Assembly: GCA_016927175.1 (NCBI GenBank)
Contig: JAFGNC010000464.1
Span: 1 to 8,239 of the forward strand
Source of the DNA: Gammaproteobacteria bacterium
GTDB lineage: Bacteria > Pseudomonadota > Gammaproteobacteria > Steroidobacterales > Rariloculaceae
Reading direction: 5' to 3'
Length of the DNA: 8,239 nt
A program made the translations under genes and the position numbers. Under the pieces are notes generated by a model, which was not told the DNA's origin, did not search any database, and was given only the letters and a program-made list of their open reading frames with translations. Of the stretch, positions 1 through 6,698 are shown piece after piece (the first letter of the stretch is position 1; every line of letters starts with the position of its first letter).

Positions 1-87
1 GACGATGAGACCCGGTCGTGGACGCGGCCGGCACGCGAGTTGCATCGCTGTGGGGTGTCAAGTGGACAACGAGGAGGAAACCATGCA
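1..87. repeat. Left copy of 87-bp exact terminal direct repeat
   Basis: Bases 1-87 are identical, in the same orientation, to 8153-8239, and both copies end exactly at the window edges. This copy contains the upstream region, the Shine-Dalgarno site (71-77), the start codon (83-85) and two more bases of the PRC-barrel gene. Exact repeats flush with both ends are what an assembler gives for a circular path, with overlap equal to the k-mer or read-overlap length. A real duplicated chromosomal segment used to close a false circle would look the same. Confidence 0.97.
71..77 (+). promoter_or_regulatory. Strong Shine-Dalgarno site fixing the start at 83
   Basis: GAGGAGG lies 5 bases before the ATG at 83-85, an ideal spacing. 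It decides against the in-frame ATG at 5, which would add 26 Arg/Gly-rich residues ahead of a normal signal peptide. The site lies inside the terminal repeat, so it is also present at 8223-8229. Confidence 0.85.
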
Positions 88-751
88 CCGATATCTGACA
101 GCGGTCAGCACACGAGTGGTTATCGCCTCAGCGATGTCGCTCGGGATGATCCCGATCACCACGGCGCAGGAGGAAGACTGGCGGACCTGGGGCGAGATGC
201 GCGAGCAGGTCGTCGGCGCCGAGGAACTCCTCGAGGGCGATGTCAGCAACGGGCTCAATCCCGTCGCGAGCGTTTCCAATCTCCTGCTCAGCGAGGACGG
301 CAGCCGCATCGAATACGTAATGATGGAGGTGCCGTTCCCCTACACCGTCTATGGCGGTATGGACGGCTTCGTAGCCTTCGATCGCGTCGACGTGCAGGGC
401 GAAGCCGGCCTCGAGACGGATCTGGTCATCGATCGCGACGAGCCGATCAGCCCGCCCGAGGAGCTCAGACTGAGTGCGACGGAGGCGAACAACCGTCTCG
501 TGTCTAGGCTCATCGATCAGCGCATGCATTTCCCGGGACAAGGCACACGTCAGATCACGGACATGTTGATCGATCGCAAGACGGGCGTGATCACGCACTG
601 GGTCGTCGAAATGGCGGAGGATGCGCTGTTCAGCACAGAGCGCCGCGCCATTCCGGCCTCGGAGATCTCGATAGACGAGGGCGTGCCCACCGCGCAGATC
701 GAGGTTGCGACTCTCGACGAGCTTCAGCAGTTCGAGTCGCAGTTCCTGTAA
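83..751 (+). CDS. Secreted protein with two PRC-barrel-like units
   Basis: This 222-residue protein has a signal peptide (hydrophobic stretch about residues 12-25, probable cleavage after Ala28 or Gln29) and should be periplasmic. Two similar units follow. Unit 1, about residues 41-105, contains VSNLLLSEDGSRIEYVMMEV and ends with VAFDRVDV. Unit 2, about 135-200, contains ITDMLIDRKTGVITHWVVEM and ends with RRAIPASEI. Both follow the PRC-barrel pattern: a 'V-x-D/N-L-L-x-D-x-x-G-x-I' strand pair, then a Val-rich strand, then a basic or aromatic 'IPxSxI/VAFDRV' strand. PRC-barrel domains occur in RimM, in the photosynthetic reaction-centre H subunit and in many small stress or envelope proteins. 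The exact role here is unknown. Only one lysine is present (Lys166). It is convergent with tamB, 153 bases away. If the window is a circle, its promoter region is the 8038-8152 stretch plus 1-82. The PRC-barrel call is by eye and moderately sure. Confidence 0.75.
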   Translation: MHRYLTAVSTRVVIASAMSLGMIPITTAQEEDWRTWGEMREQVVGAEELLEGDVSNGLNPVASVSNLLLSEDGSRIEYVMMEVPFPYTVYGGMDGFVAFDRVDVQGEAGLETDLVIDRDEPISPPEELRLSATEANNRLVSRLIDQRMHFPGQGTRQITDMLIDRKTGVITHWVVEMAEDALFSTERRAIPASEISIDEGVPTAQIEVATLDELQQFESQFL

Positions 752-775
752 GCGCTTGCTTGCATTTAAGTCAGG

Positions 776-790
776 ACGGGCCACGCCCGT
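776..790. terminator. Short perfect hairpin between convergent genes
   Basis: ACGGGC-CAC-GCCCGT forms a perfect 6-base stem with a 3-base loop, 25 bases after the stop codon of the PRC-barrel gene. No T-run follows on either strand, so it does not meet the intrinsic-terminator rule. Its place between convergent stops is the only support for a termination or mRNA-end role. Confidence 0.3.
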
Positions 791-792
791 GA

Positions 793-835
793 GCCGCCGC
801 ATCGGCAGGCGTCGGCCGCTGTGAACGGCGGCGGC
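793..835. repeat. GC-rich inverted repeat
   Basis: GCCGCCGC at 793-800 is the exact complement of GCGGCGGC at 828-835, leaving a 27-base loop. It could extend the structured 3' region between the two convergent genes. In DNA this rich in GC, an 8-base match may be chance. Confidence 0.3.
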
Positions 836-904
836 GTCTGCTGATGCCTTCGCAACCGCTGCTGCGCGCGTGCTGGTTCTTCTGCGCCTGCAGCCCGCCG
901 GCCA

Positions 905-3900
905 CTATCCCTCGGGGATCGACGGCGTGAATTCCTGCTCGACCACATCGGACGGGCTGGCGGCGTCTTCGCCGGTCGCCACGTCGAATTCCTCGAGCTC
1001 CTCGCCGAGTTCCTCGTCGGGATCGGCGCCGCCGCGTTCGAGCTCGTAAACGAAATCTATGGCCTGGTCCGTGCCCGTCTCCGTGCGAAGCCGGAATCGC
1101 TCAGAGATTCGGTACAGCAGCTCGAGACCCGAGAACTGATCGAACAGGCCATACTTGTACCGGAGATACACGTCATCGCCGAGCTGTTTGCCGGCGACGA
1201 TGGCGCCTTCCTCGGCGCCCGGCGCCTCGATGCCAAGCTCGTCGAGACCGACGGATTCACCGATTCGACCGAGTGTGGGCAGCGCGCGGCGCAGACCGAG
1301 ACCGATCGCGGCGCGCTCGAGCTGCTCCGGATCCGTTTCGCCGGCGCCCTCGAGCGAGCGCCCCGCGAACAGCCGCGCGAAGGCTTCGCTCTCGCTGAGG
1401 CCCTGCTCGGCGAACACCTCGGTGCGGGGATTGCGCGCGGTGCCCATGATCGTCAAACCGACTTCCGAGCCTTCGACGACCCGGGTCGCTCGAATATCCA
1501 GCGTCGGATTCTCCGGCGGACCGGTGAAAACCAGCTGGCCCTGCTCGATCGTCAGGGTCTGACCGTATGCGCTGAACGAGCCCTCCTCGATGGATGCCGA
1601 GCCCTCGACCAGCACGCGGCCGTCCAGGGTGTACTCGACCTCGACTACGCCGTCGAGCTGTGCCTCGAGGCCGAGCCCCTCGAAGCGGATGTCCCCGAGG
1701 CGCGCTTCCACGTCGACGTGCACCGGAAACGGCGACCCCGGGTCTTCTTCCGCGGCCTCCCGACCGTAGACGACTGTCTCGGAAGCAGGCCGGATCGCGG
1801 ATCGGGGCACGTCCTCGACCTCGACGAAGCCTTGGGGAATGCTCAGCGTGCCCGTGACGGTCGCGAGCTCGGGATTCGCCTGCACGAGGAGTCTCGGCGA
1901 GACGACGGCGCGCAGGTCGGCCAGGTCGGCGAGCTCGAAGCCCTGTCCGTCGATCTGCGCTCTCAGCGACCACCCGGCGTCGTCCGGCAGCTCGATGGAA
2001 CCGGTGACGGCGACGCAGCCTGCCGAGCACAACTCGCCGTTGACGGCGACGTCGTCGAGACCGTCGATGTCGGCTTCGAGACGCCCATCCGTGATCCGGA
2101 TATCGAGCGGCACCACCTCCGCCCGCAAAGCGGTCGCGAGAAGTTCCCCGCGGATGACGGGCCGCTGCGGCGTGCCGCCGACTTCGATACGCGCCTCGGC
2201 CTCGCCGCCGACATCCTGAAGACCGTCTACGAAAGCGCCGATGACCGACAGGTCCTGGGCGTCTACGACAATCTCGCCGTCCAGCTGCCCCTCCGCCGAC
2301 AGCGGCGACAGCGTGAGCGAGCCCTGAACCGGGGCATCGAGCGCGTTCGGGCCGCCGCCGATCTGCGCCCGTAAACCGTCCGACCCGATCGACGCTTCGA
2401 GTGTCACGTCAGCGAGATCGAGAAGCTGTATGAGCTCGGTATCGGCGAGCGCGCCTTGCGGCTCGGCCGCTGCGGCCGCGGCCGATTCTTCGGGCTCGGC
2501 AGCCCGGCTGGGTGCCTGAAGCTGCACGCGCGCCTCGCCGCTCGTCGTCTGCCTTTCGACGCCGATCCGCAGCGACTGCTGCCGTATCGAGACCTCGCCT
2601 TGCAGCGGGCCGGCCAGCGCGACCTCGATCTCCGCATCCGTCGTGCCCTGCAGGCGCAGCCCTTCGGGAAGGAAGGGTTCCGCGAGCGCATTCGGCAGGC
2701 CCTGCACGTCGACGACCAGCGACTCCCCTTGCACGTCGAGGCAAAGTCGGCCGTCTTCGGGACCTGCGTAGCATGCACGCTCGAGCTCGATCTGCTCTCC
2801 GTCAACGATATAGATGTAGTCGGCCGGCTCGACGAGCTGCCAGTCGCCGATCTGTTCCGGCGCAAGCACCGAATCCTGCAGAGTGCCTCGAAGGCGATTC
2901 TCCACGTAACCCTGCGTCAGGTCGAAGCGCAGCCGGCCGACCGGGCCCGAGGCCTCGAGCAGCACGTCGTGGGAGGCGAGAGTTCCGCCGACGTTCATCG
3001 AAAGCTGTTCGAACGCCGGGACCGGCAACGCGTCCCACGCGAGGTCGTTGCCGTCCACGTCGATCTCGACCGTCGGATCAGAAGTATCCCCCGCGATCGT
3101 GCCGGCGGCCGTTACCGAGCCCGACACCGGCTGATACCAGTTCGACAGGCGGGGCAGGCTAGCGGAGAAATCGAGATCGACTTGCTCCGGCGACAACGTG
3201 CCGGTCAGCTCGATGCTGCCGTTGTCGAGCTGCAGGGCGGCGCGCGCGATCTCGAGCTGCTCGTCCGAATAGCTCGCGCGGACCCTGCCGTCGAGGGGGC
3301 GCCCCTGAATTTCACCGCCGATGTCGGCCACGCCGGCGACACGCAGCGTCGGTGAGGCTGCGACGGCGATGTTCGCCGTTCCACGCAGCACGCCGTCGAG
3401 ACCCTCGTCGAGCAGTGATGGATCGATACCGCTGTAGTCGACGCTGACATGGCCGGCCAGCGTCTCGAGCGCGACCGCGCCGGTCGCGGCCACGGTGCCG
3501 CCGAGCGCCTCGAGCCGCAGCCGCTCGATCTCGAGCGTGTCGCCGGCATAGACGGCGCGAGCATCGATAGTCGCCGCGCCGGGCAGCGGCTGCCCTTCGA
3601 TCCGCGCGTCGAGCTCGGCGTCGATCGCATCATCGCCGGGCGTCGCGACCAGCGTGCCGCCGGGGCTTCTGATCTCGCCCGGCTCGCCGCCCTCCCAGAC
3701 CAGCCGATCCCACTCGACCGCCGCGCGCCACGCCGGCCCGCTCGCTGCGACGTCGAAACGGCCGTCGAACGCGAGCGACGGGGAGGCTGCGTCGGATGCC
3801 GCACCCCGTCCGTCGGCGGCAGCTTGCGCCGCTTCGCTCGGGAGCACGAGGTTGCCGGTGATCGAGCCGCTGGCGGCACCTTCCGTGACCGCGGCCCGCA

Positions 3901-4465
3901 TGGCGGCGTCGAGCGAGAATGTCTCGGCGTCGAGCATCAACGCGTCGACGGTGACCTCAGGTCCCTTCAGCGAGCCTGCGAGGTGCGTCACGCGGATCGG
4001 CACACCGGCGACTTCGACCGCTACGTTCTCGACGCGCATCGCGTGCAAGGCGACGTAGTCCGGGATACCCGGAATCGTAAATGCGCCGTCGCTCGCGACC
4101 GGCGTTTGCTCCCCATCGGCAGGCGCCGTCAGACGGACGGTGCCGTCGCGCACGATGAGCTGCTCCAGCACGACCCGGCCCTCGAGCAGCTCGGCGAGCG
4201 CCGGCTCGAGCCGCAGGGAGTCGAAGCGGGCGGTGACGCTTTCGCTGTCGTAGTGCACGTCGGCGAGCACGAGCCCCGTCAGCAGAGTGCCGTCGACGTC
4301 GGCCACGGACAGCTCGCCGGGCAGGAGCTGCGCTCCGCGCAGCAGCGCGGTGCGCGCACCGGTGCTCGTCGCCGCGACGACGGCGACGGTAACGACGACG
4401 ATGCCGGCCGCTACGGCAAGGACGGCACCGAAGACTGCAGCGAGCATGCGTAACGTCTGGCGCAT
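905..4465 (-). CDS. tamB: TamB, inner-membrane-anchored translocation/assembly module subunit
   Basis: The protein has 1186 residues (E. coli TamB is about 1260). TamB spans the periplasm from the inner membrane to TamA. In known species the pair helps insert certain outer-membrane proteins (autotransporters), and TamB-like AsmA-family bridges are also linked to phospholipid transport. Seen here: one N-terminal membrane anchor (about residues 8-33); the typical 'GTLLTGLVLADVHYDSESV' entry segment; a long run of short beta strands with 'GxLxxxxxxxD/E' spacing (beta-taco); an Ala-rich break near 654-664; and a canonical C-terminal TamB domain from about 800, ending in AGKQLGDDVYLRYKYGLF and 'LELLYRISERFRLRTETGT..FVYEL' (about 1091-1142). 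An acidic 44-residue tail follows. Cys565/Cys575 and Cys813/Cys817 could form disulfides. It has only three lysines. The start lies 7 bases after the tamA stop with no clear Shine-Dalgarno site, so translation is probably coupled. Confidence 0.95.
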   Translation of the reverse strand: MRQTLRMLAAVFGAVLAVAAGIVVVTVAVVAATSTGARTALLRGAQLLPGELSVADVDGTLLTGLVLADVHYDSESVTARFDSLRLEPALAELLEGRVVLEQLIVRDGTVRLTAPADGEQTPVASDGAFTIPGIPDYVALHAMRVENVAVEVAGVPIRVTHLAGSLKGPEVTVDALMLDAETFSLDAAMRAAVTEGAASGSITGNLVLPSEAAQAAADGRGAASDAASPSLAFDGRFDVAASGPAWRAAVEWDRLVWEGGEPGEIRSPGGTLVATPGDDAIDAELDARIEGQPLPGAATIDARAVYAGDTLEIERLRLEALGGTVAATGAVALETLAGHVSVDYSGIDPSLLDEGLDGVLRGTANIAVAASPTLRVAGVADIGGEIQGRPLDGRVRASYSDEQLEIARAALQLDNGSIELTGTLSPEQVDLDFSASLPRLSNWYQPVSGSVTAAGTIAGDTSDPTVEIDVDGNDLAWDALPVPAFEQLSMNVGGTLASHDVLLEASGPVGRLRFDLTQGYVENRLRGTLQDSVLAPEQIGDWQLVEPADYIYIVDGEQIELERACYAGPEDGRLCLDVQGESLVVDVQGLPNALAEPFLPEGLRLQGTTDAEIEVALAGPLQGEVSIRQQSLRIGVERQTTSGEARVQLQAPSRAAEPEESAAAAAAEPQGALADTELIQLLDLADVTLEASIGSDGLRAQIGGGPNALDAPVQGSLTLSPLSAEGQLDGEIVVDAQDLSVIGAFVDGLQDVGGEAEARIEVGGTPQRPVIRGELLATALRAEVVPLDIRITDGRLEADIDGLDDVAVNGELCSAGCVAVTGSIELPDDAGWSLRAQIDGQGFELADLADLRAVVSPRLLVQANPELATVTGTLSIPQGFVEVEDVPRSAIRPASETVVYGREAAEEDPGSPFPVHVDVEARLGDIRFEGLGLEAQLDGVVEVEYTLDGRVLVEGSASIEEGSFSAYGQTLTIEQGQLVFTGPPENPTLDIRATRVVEGSEVGLTIMGTARNPRTEVFAEQGLSESEAFARLFAGRSLEGAGETDPEQLERAAIGLGLRRALPTLGRIGESVGLDELGIEAPGAEEGAIVAGKQLGDDVYLRYKYGLFDQFSGLELLYRISERFRLRTETGTDQAIDFVYELERGGADPDEELGEELEEFDVATGEDAASPSDVVEQEFTPSIPEG

Positions 4466-4472
4466 CGATCTG

Positions 4473-6179
4473 TCACAAGTCGGGGCCGAGGCTCAGGTGC
4501 AGCTCGGGAACAGGGTCGTCGGCATCGAGCGGCCACGCCAGGTCGAGCCGCACCGGACCGATCGGGGAGAACCATCGCGCACCGATGCCGGCGCCGGTCC
4601 GCGTCTCGAATCCGGAATCGAGATATGCGTTGCCGGAGTCGACGAACGCCGCGACGGACCAGTTCTCCCGCACCGGATGCTCGTACTCGACACTCGCCTC
4701 GATCAGCCGGTTGCCGCCGATCAGGTCGCCGTCTGCGTTCCGGGGGCCGAGGGACTCGTAGTCGTAGCCGCGCACGCTGTTGTCGCCGCCGGCGAAGAAC
4801 CGCATGGACAGCGGCACGTCCTCGAAGTCGCCGTCCTCGGCGATCGCGCCGATGCGGCCGCGGACCAGCACGCGTGCGTCCCAGGGGGTCGCCATGACCC
4901 ACTTGCCGGCGAGATCGACCTGCAGCAGCGACACTTCGGAACTGATGCCGGCGGAAGCCGTCAGGCTCACGCGATGACCTTCGCGCGGCCGGATCAGATC
5001 GTCGCGATACGTTCGTACCCATGACATGCCGGGGATCAGCATCTGTGTCGAGAAGCCGCCGTCGGCGACTTCGTCCTGCTCGAACAGCGCGTCGAGGAAG
5101 CGCGTCGTCGTCAGATACCGGCGGACCTGCGTCCGCCGCACGCCCAGCCGAGCAGCCGCGCTGACGCCGGCGTCGATTTCCTCCCGGCCGAGACCGGCGC
5201 GGAAGCTCCACCAGTCCGTCTGCGGATTGCCGACCGGAACCCGATAATCGAACGTGGCCGTCTGGCGCACCCGGGCAAGCAGCGCCTCAGCATGCAGCTG
5301 ATGGCCGGCGCGGTTGCGCCGCTCGTTGTCGTAGGAAAAGTGCAGACGCGGGCCGTCGTCGGTCGAATACCCGACACCGACCGAGTAGCTCCTTGCCCGG
5401 TCCGCCACGATGTCCACGACGACCGGAATCTTTCCGTTTTCCGCCGCGTCGAGATCGGCGATCACATTGGCCTCGAGGAAGTACTGACTCGCCGTCAGCT
5501 CGCGCTGCAGCCGTGCGACGAGTGCCGCGCTGTAGGGATCGCCTTCGTCGAAACGCAGGAAGTCGTTCAGCACCTCATCGGAAAGCGCGTCGGCATCGAA
5601 CACCACCTCGCCGAATCTGTAGCGCGGCCCGGAGTCGTACGTGAGCGTGATGTCGGCCGTGCCTCGATCCGCGTACACCTCGACGAGCCGCTCGGTGAAC
5701 TCCGCCTCGAGGTAACCCCGCTGGCGCGCCAGCACCTCGACGCGATCCTTGAATCGCTGATAGGGCCCGTGAAGCAGCGGATCGCCCGGCTCGAGCGGAA
5801 ACGACTCGAACAAGGCGTGGAACAGGCTGTCATGTTCCGCCTCGCCGCTCAACTCGACGGATACGTCCTCGATCGAGATCCTGGGTCCCTCGTCTATGGC
5901 GGCATGCACGACCCAGCACTCATCGGTGCTCGGCTGCACCTCCGCTGCGATATCGGGCTCGTAGTAGCCGAAAGCCTCGAGCGCAGGTCGCACGGTTTCC
6001 GGCAACTCCTCCGCGTAACGCCTGACCGTCTCCTCGTCAGCGTTGCAATCCGGTCGATCGACAACGTATTCCCGGACGTTCTCGAGGAGTGCTTCGTCGA
6101 TCCCCGAGATTTCGACCGCCGCTCTCGAAGAGTCTGCGGAGACGACAAGCAGCATGACTATGCTGCGTCTGATAATCAT
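4473..6179 (-). CDS. tamA: TamA, Omp85-family outer-membrane barrel of the TAM complex
   Basis: The protein has 568 residues from the ATG at 6179. TamA is an Omp85/BamA-type outer-membrane protein that works with TamB. Seen here: a signal peptide (MIIRRSIVMLLVVSADSSRA, cleavage near residues 20-21); three POTRA domains (about 22-98, 99-178, 179-258), the first with a Cys45/Cys88 pair; then a beta-barrel (about 262-568). The barrel carries the Omp85 signature FFAGGDNSVRGYDYESLGP with RGY at 470-472, and ends with the TamA-like LHLSLGPDL. A longer reading would begin at a GTG at 6287 and add 36 residues. I reject it because it would bury the signal peptide and run over the start of the divergent EF-hand gene. 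No strong ribosome site is visible before 6179, so the start is likely but not certain. It is first in the operon; tamB follows after 7 bases. Confidence 0.95.
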   Translation of the reverse strand: MIIRRSIVMLLVVSADSSRAAVEISGIDEALLENVREYVVDRPDCNADEETVRRYAEELPETVRPALEAFGYYEPDIAAEVQPSTDECWVVHAAIDEGPRISIEDVSVELSGEAEHDSLFHALFESFPLEPGDPLLHGPYQRFKDRVEVLARQRGYLEAEFTERLVEVYADRGTADITLTYDSGPRYRFGEVVFDADALSDEVLNDFLRFDEGDPYSAALVARLQRELTASQYFLEANVIADLDAAENGKIPVVVDIVADRARSYSVGVGYSTDDGPRLHFSYDNERRNRAGHQLHAEALLARVRQTATFDYRVPVGNPQTDWWSFRAGLGREEIDAGVSAAARLGVRRTQVRRYLTTTRFLDALFEQDEVADGGFSTQMLIPGMSWVRTYRDDLIRPREGHRVSLTASAGISSEVSLLQVDLAGKWVMATPWDARVLVRGRIGAIAEDGDFEDVPLSMRFFAGGDNSVRGYDYESLGPRNADGDLIGGNRLIEASVEYEHPVRENWSVAAFVDSGNAYLDSGFETRTGAGIGARWFSPIGPVRLDLAWPLDADDPVPELHLSLGPDL

Positions 6180-6281
6180 CGCCGCCAGACGAGCAAGTAG
6201 CGTGCCAGCGCAGTGGCCGACTGCGAAAGTTGGCATGCGCGTTGCAGTTTTGCACGACAACGCTGCAGAGAGGATCGCCGC
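6180..6281. promoter_or_regulatory. Divergent intergenic region, tamA (-) and EF-hand gene (+)
   Basis: These 102 bases separate the two divergent starts, so promoters for both the tamAB operon and the EF-hand gene should lie here. I found no pair of -35/-10 boxes I would defend on either strand, although the TTGCAGTTTTGCA stretch at 6242-6254 is the least GC-rich part. The ribosome site of the + strand gene lies at 6268-6274. Confidence 0.4.
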
Positions 6282-6584
6282 ATGCACGACCGCACGTTAC
6301 TGGCCTGTACGCTTCTGTCTTTCGCTTGTCTCGCCTTCGGACAGAACGTTGACCGCGCCTGCTCGCTCGACGTGATCACGTTCTCGCTGCCGCCCATTGC
6401 GGCGTTCGATGTCGACGGAGACGGGCTCCTCGAGGAGGCTGAGGCAAGCGGCTGCGACACGCTTCAAGTGCTCTTCGACAGGCTCGACCTCGATGCGAAC
6501 GGCTACCTGACGCGAGTGGAGTACAGGGGGTTCGCGGCTTTGTGGGAACAGCGGTCGCGCAGCGTGGGAGGGGACACGGAGTAG
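6282..6584 (+). CDS. Small secreted protein with two EF-hand calcium-binding loops
   Basis: The protein has 100 residues, with an N-terminal signal peptide (hydrophobic residues 5-19, likely cleavage after Gly20). Two canonical EF-hand loops follow: loop 1 at 43-54, DVDGDGLLEEAE, with Asp at positions 1, 3 and 5, Gly at 6 and Glu at 12; loop 2 at 69-80, DLDANGYLTRVE, with Asp, Asp, Asn, Gly and Glu in the same places. All Ca2+ ligand positions are filled, so calcium binding is very likely. Cys27 and Cys58 may form a disulfide in the periplasm. The ATG at 6282 was chosen over an upstream in-frame GTG at 6213 because GAGAGGA (6268-6274) lies 7 bases before it and the signal peptide starts there. 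No lysine is encoded. The specific role (sensor, buffer or structural) is unknown. It is transcribed away from tamA and towards the OB-fold gene, which starts 114 bases after its stop. Confidence 0.85.
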   Translation: MHDRTLLACTLLSFACLAFGQNVDRACSLDVITFSLPPIAAFDVDGDGLLEEAEASGCDTLQVLFDRLDLDANGYLTRVEYRGFAALWEQRSRSVGGDTE

Positions 6585-6630
6585 CTGCGCTTCGGACCGT
6601 CCCTTTCACGGCGCTTCGTCGAGCTCGTAG

Positions 6631-6658
6631 TTTCGAGCCACAGACCGGCATACATATT
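6631..6658 (+). promoter_or_regulatory. Weak candidate promoter before the OB-fold gene
   Basis: TTTCGA (6631-6636) and CATATT (6653-6658) sit 16 bases apart, in a local AT-rich patch (TACATATTGCAAAA) that stands out in GC-rich DNA. Matches to the sigma-70 boxes are 3/6 and 4/6. The patch sits 40-70 bases upstream of the GTG start at 6699. Confidence 0.22.
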
Positions 6659-6698
6659 GCAAAAGGCGTTCTCATTCCCGAAGCCAATGGAGTGAGAC

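Larger units (their letters stand above)
752..904. other. Convergent intergenic region with hairpins
   Basis: This stretch separates the ends of the PRC-barrel gene (+) and tamB (-). It holds two inverted repeats (776-790 and 793-835). I see no convincing coding sequence in it. Confidence 0.6.

Noticed and set aside
5..82. Longer PRC-barrel protein starting at the ATG at 5
   Set aside because: The added residues are Arg/Gly-rich and precede a good signal peptide; the strong Shine-Dalgarno site serves the ATG at 83.
2456..4453. Long plus-strand readings (299 and 334 residues) inside tamB
   Set aside because: They are shadows of a clear TamB gene in GC-rich DNA, rich in Arg and with no family signature.
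5292..6200. 302-residue plus-strand reading opposite tamA
   Set aside because: TamA is well supported by the POTRA and VRGY features; the antisense reading has no recognisable motif and runs across the tamA signal peptide.
6180..6287. Longer tamA starting at a GTG at 6287
   Set aside because: It would put 36 unlikely residues before a normal signal peptide and overlap the start of the divergent EF-hand gene.
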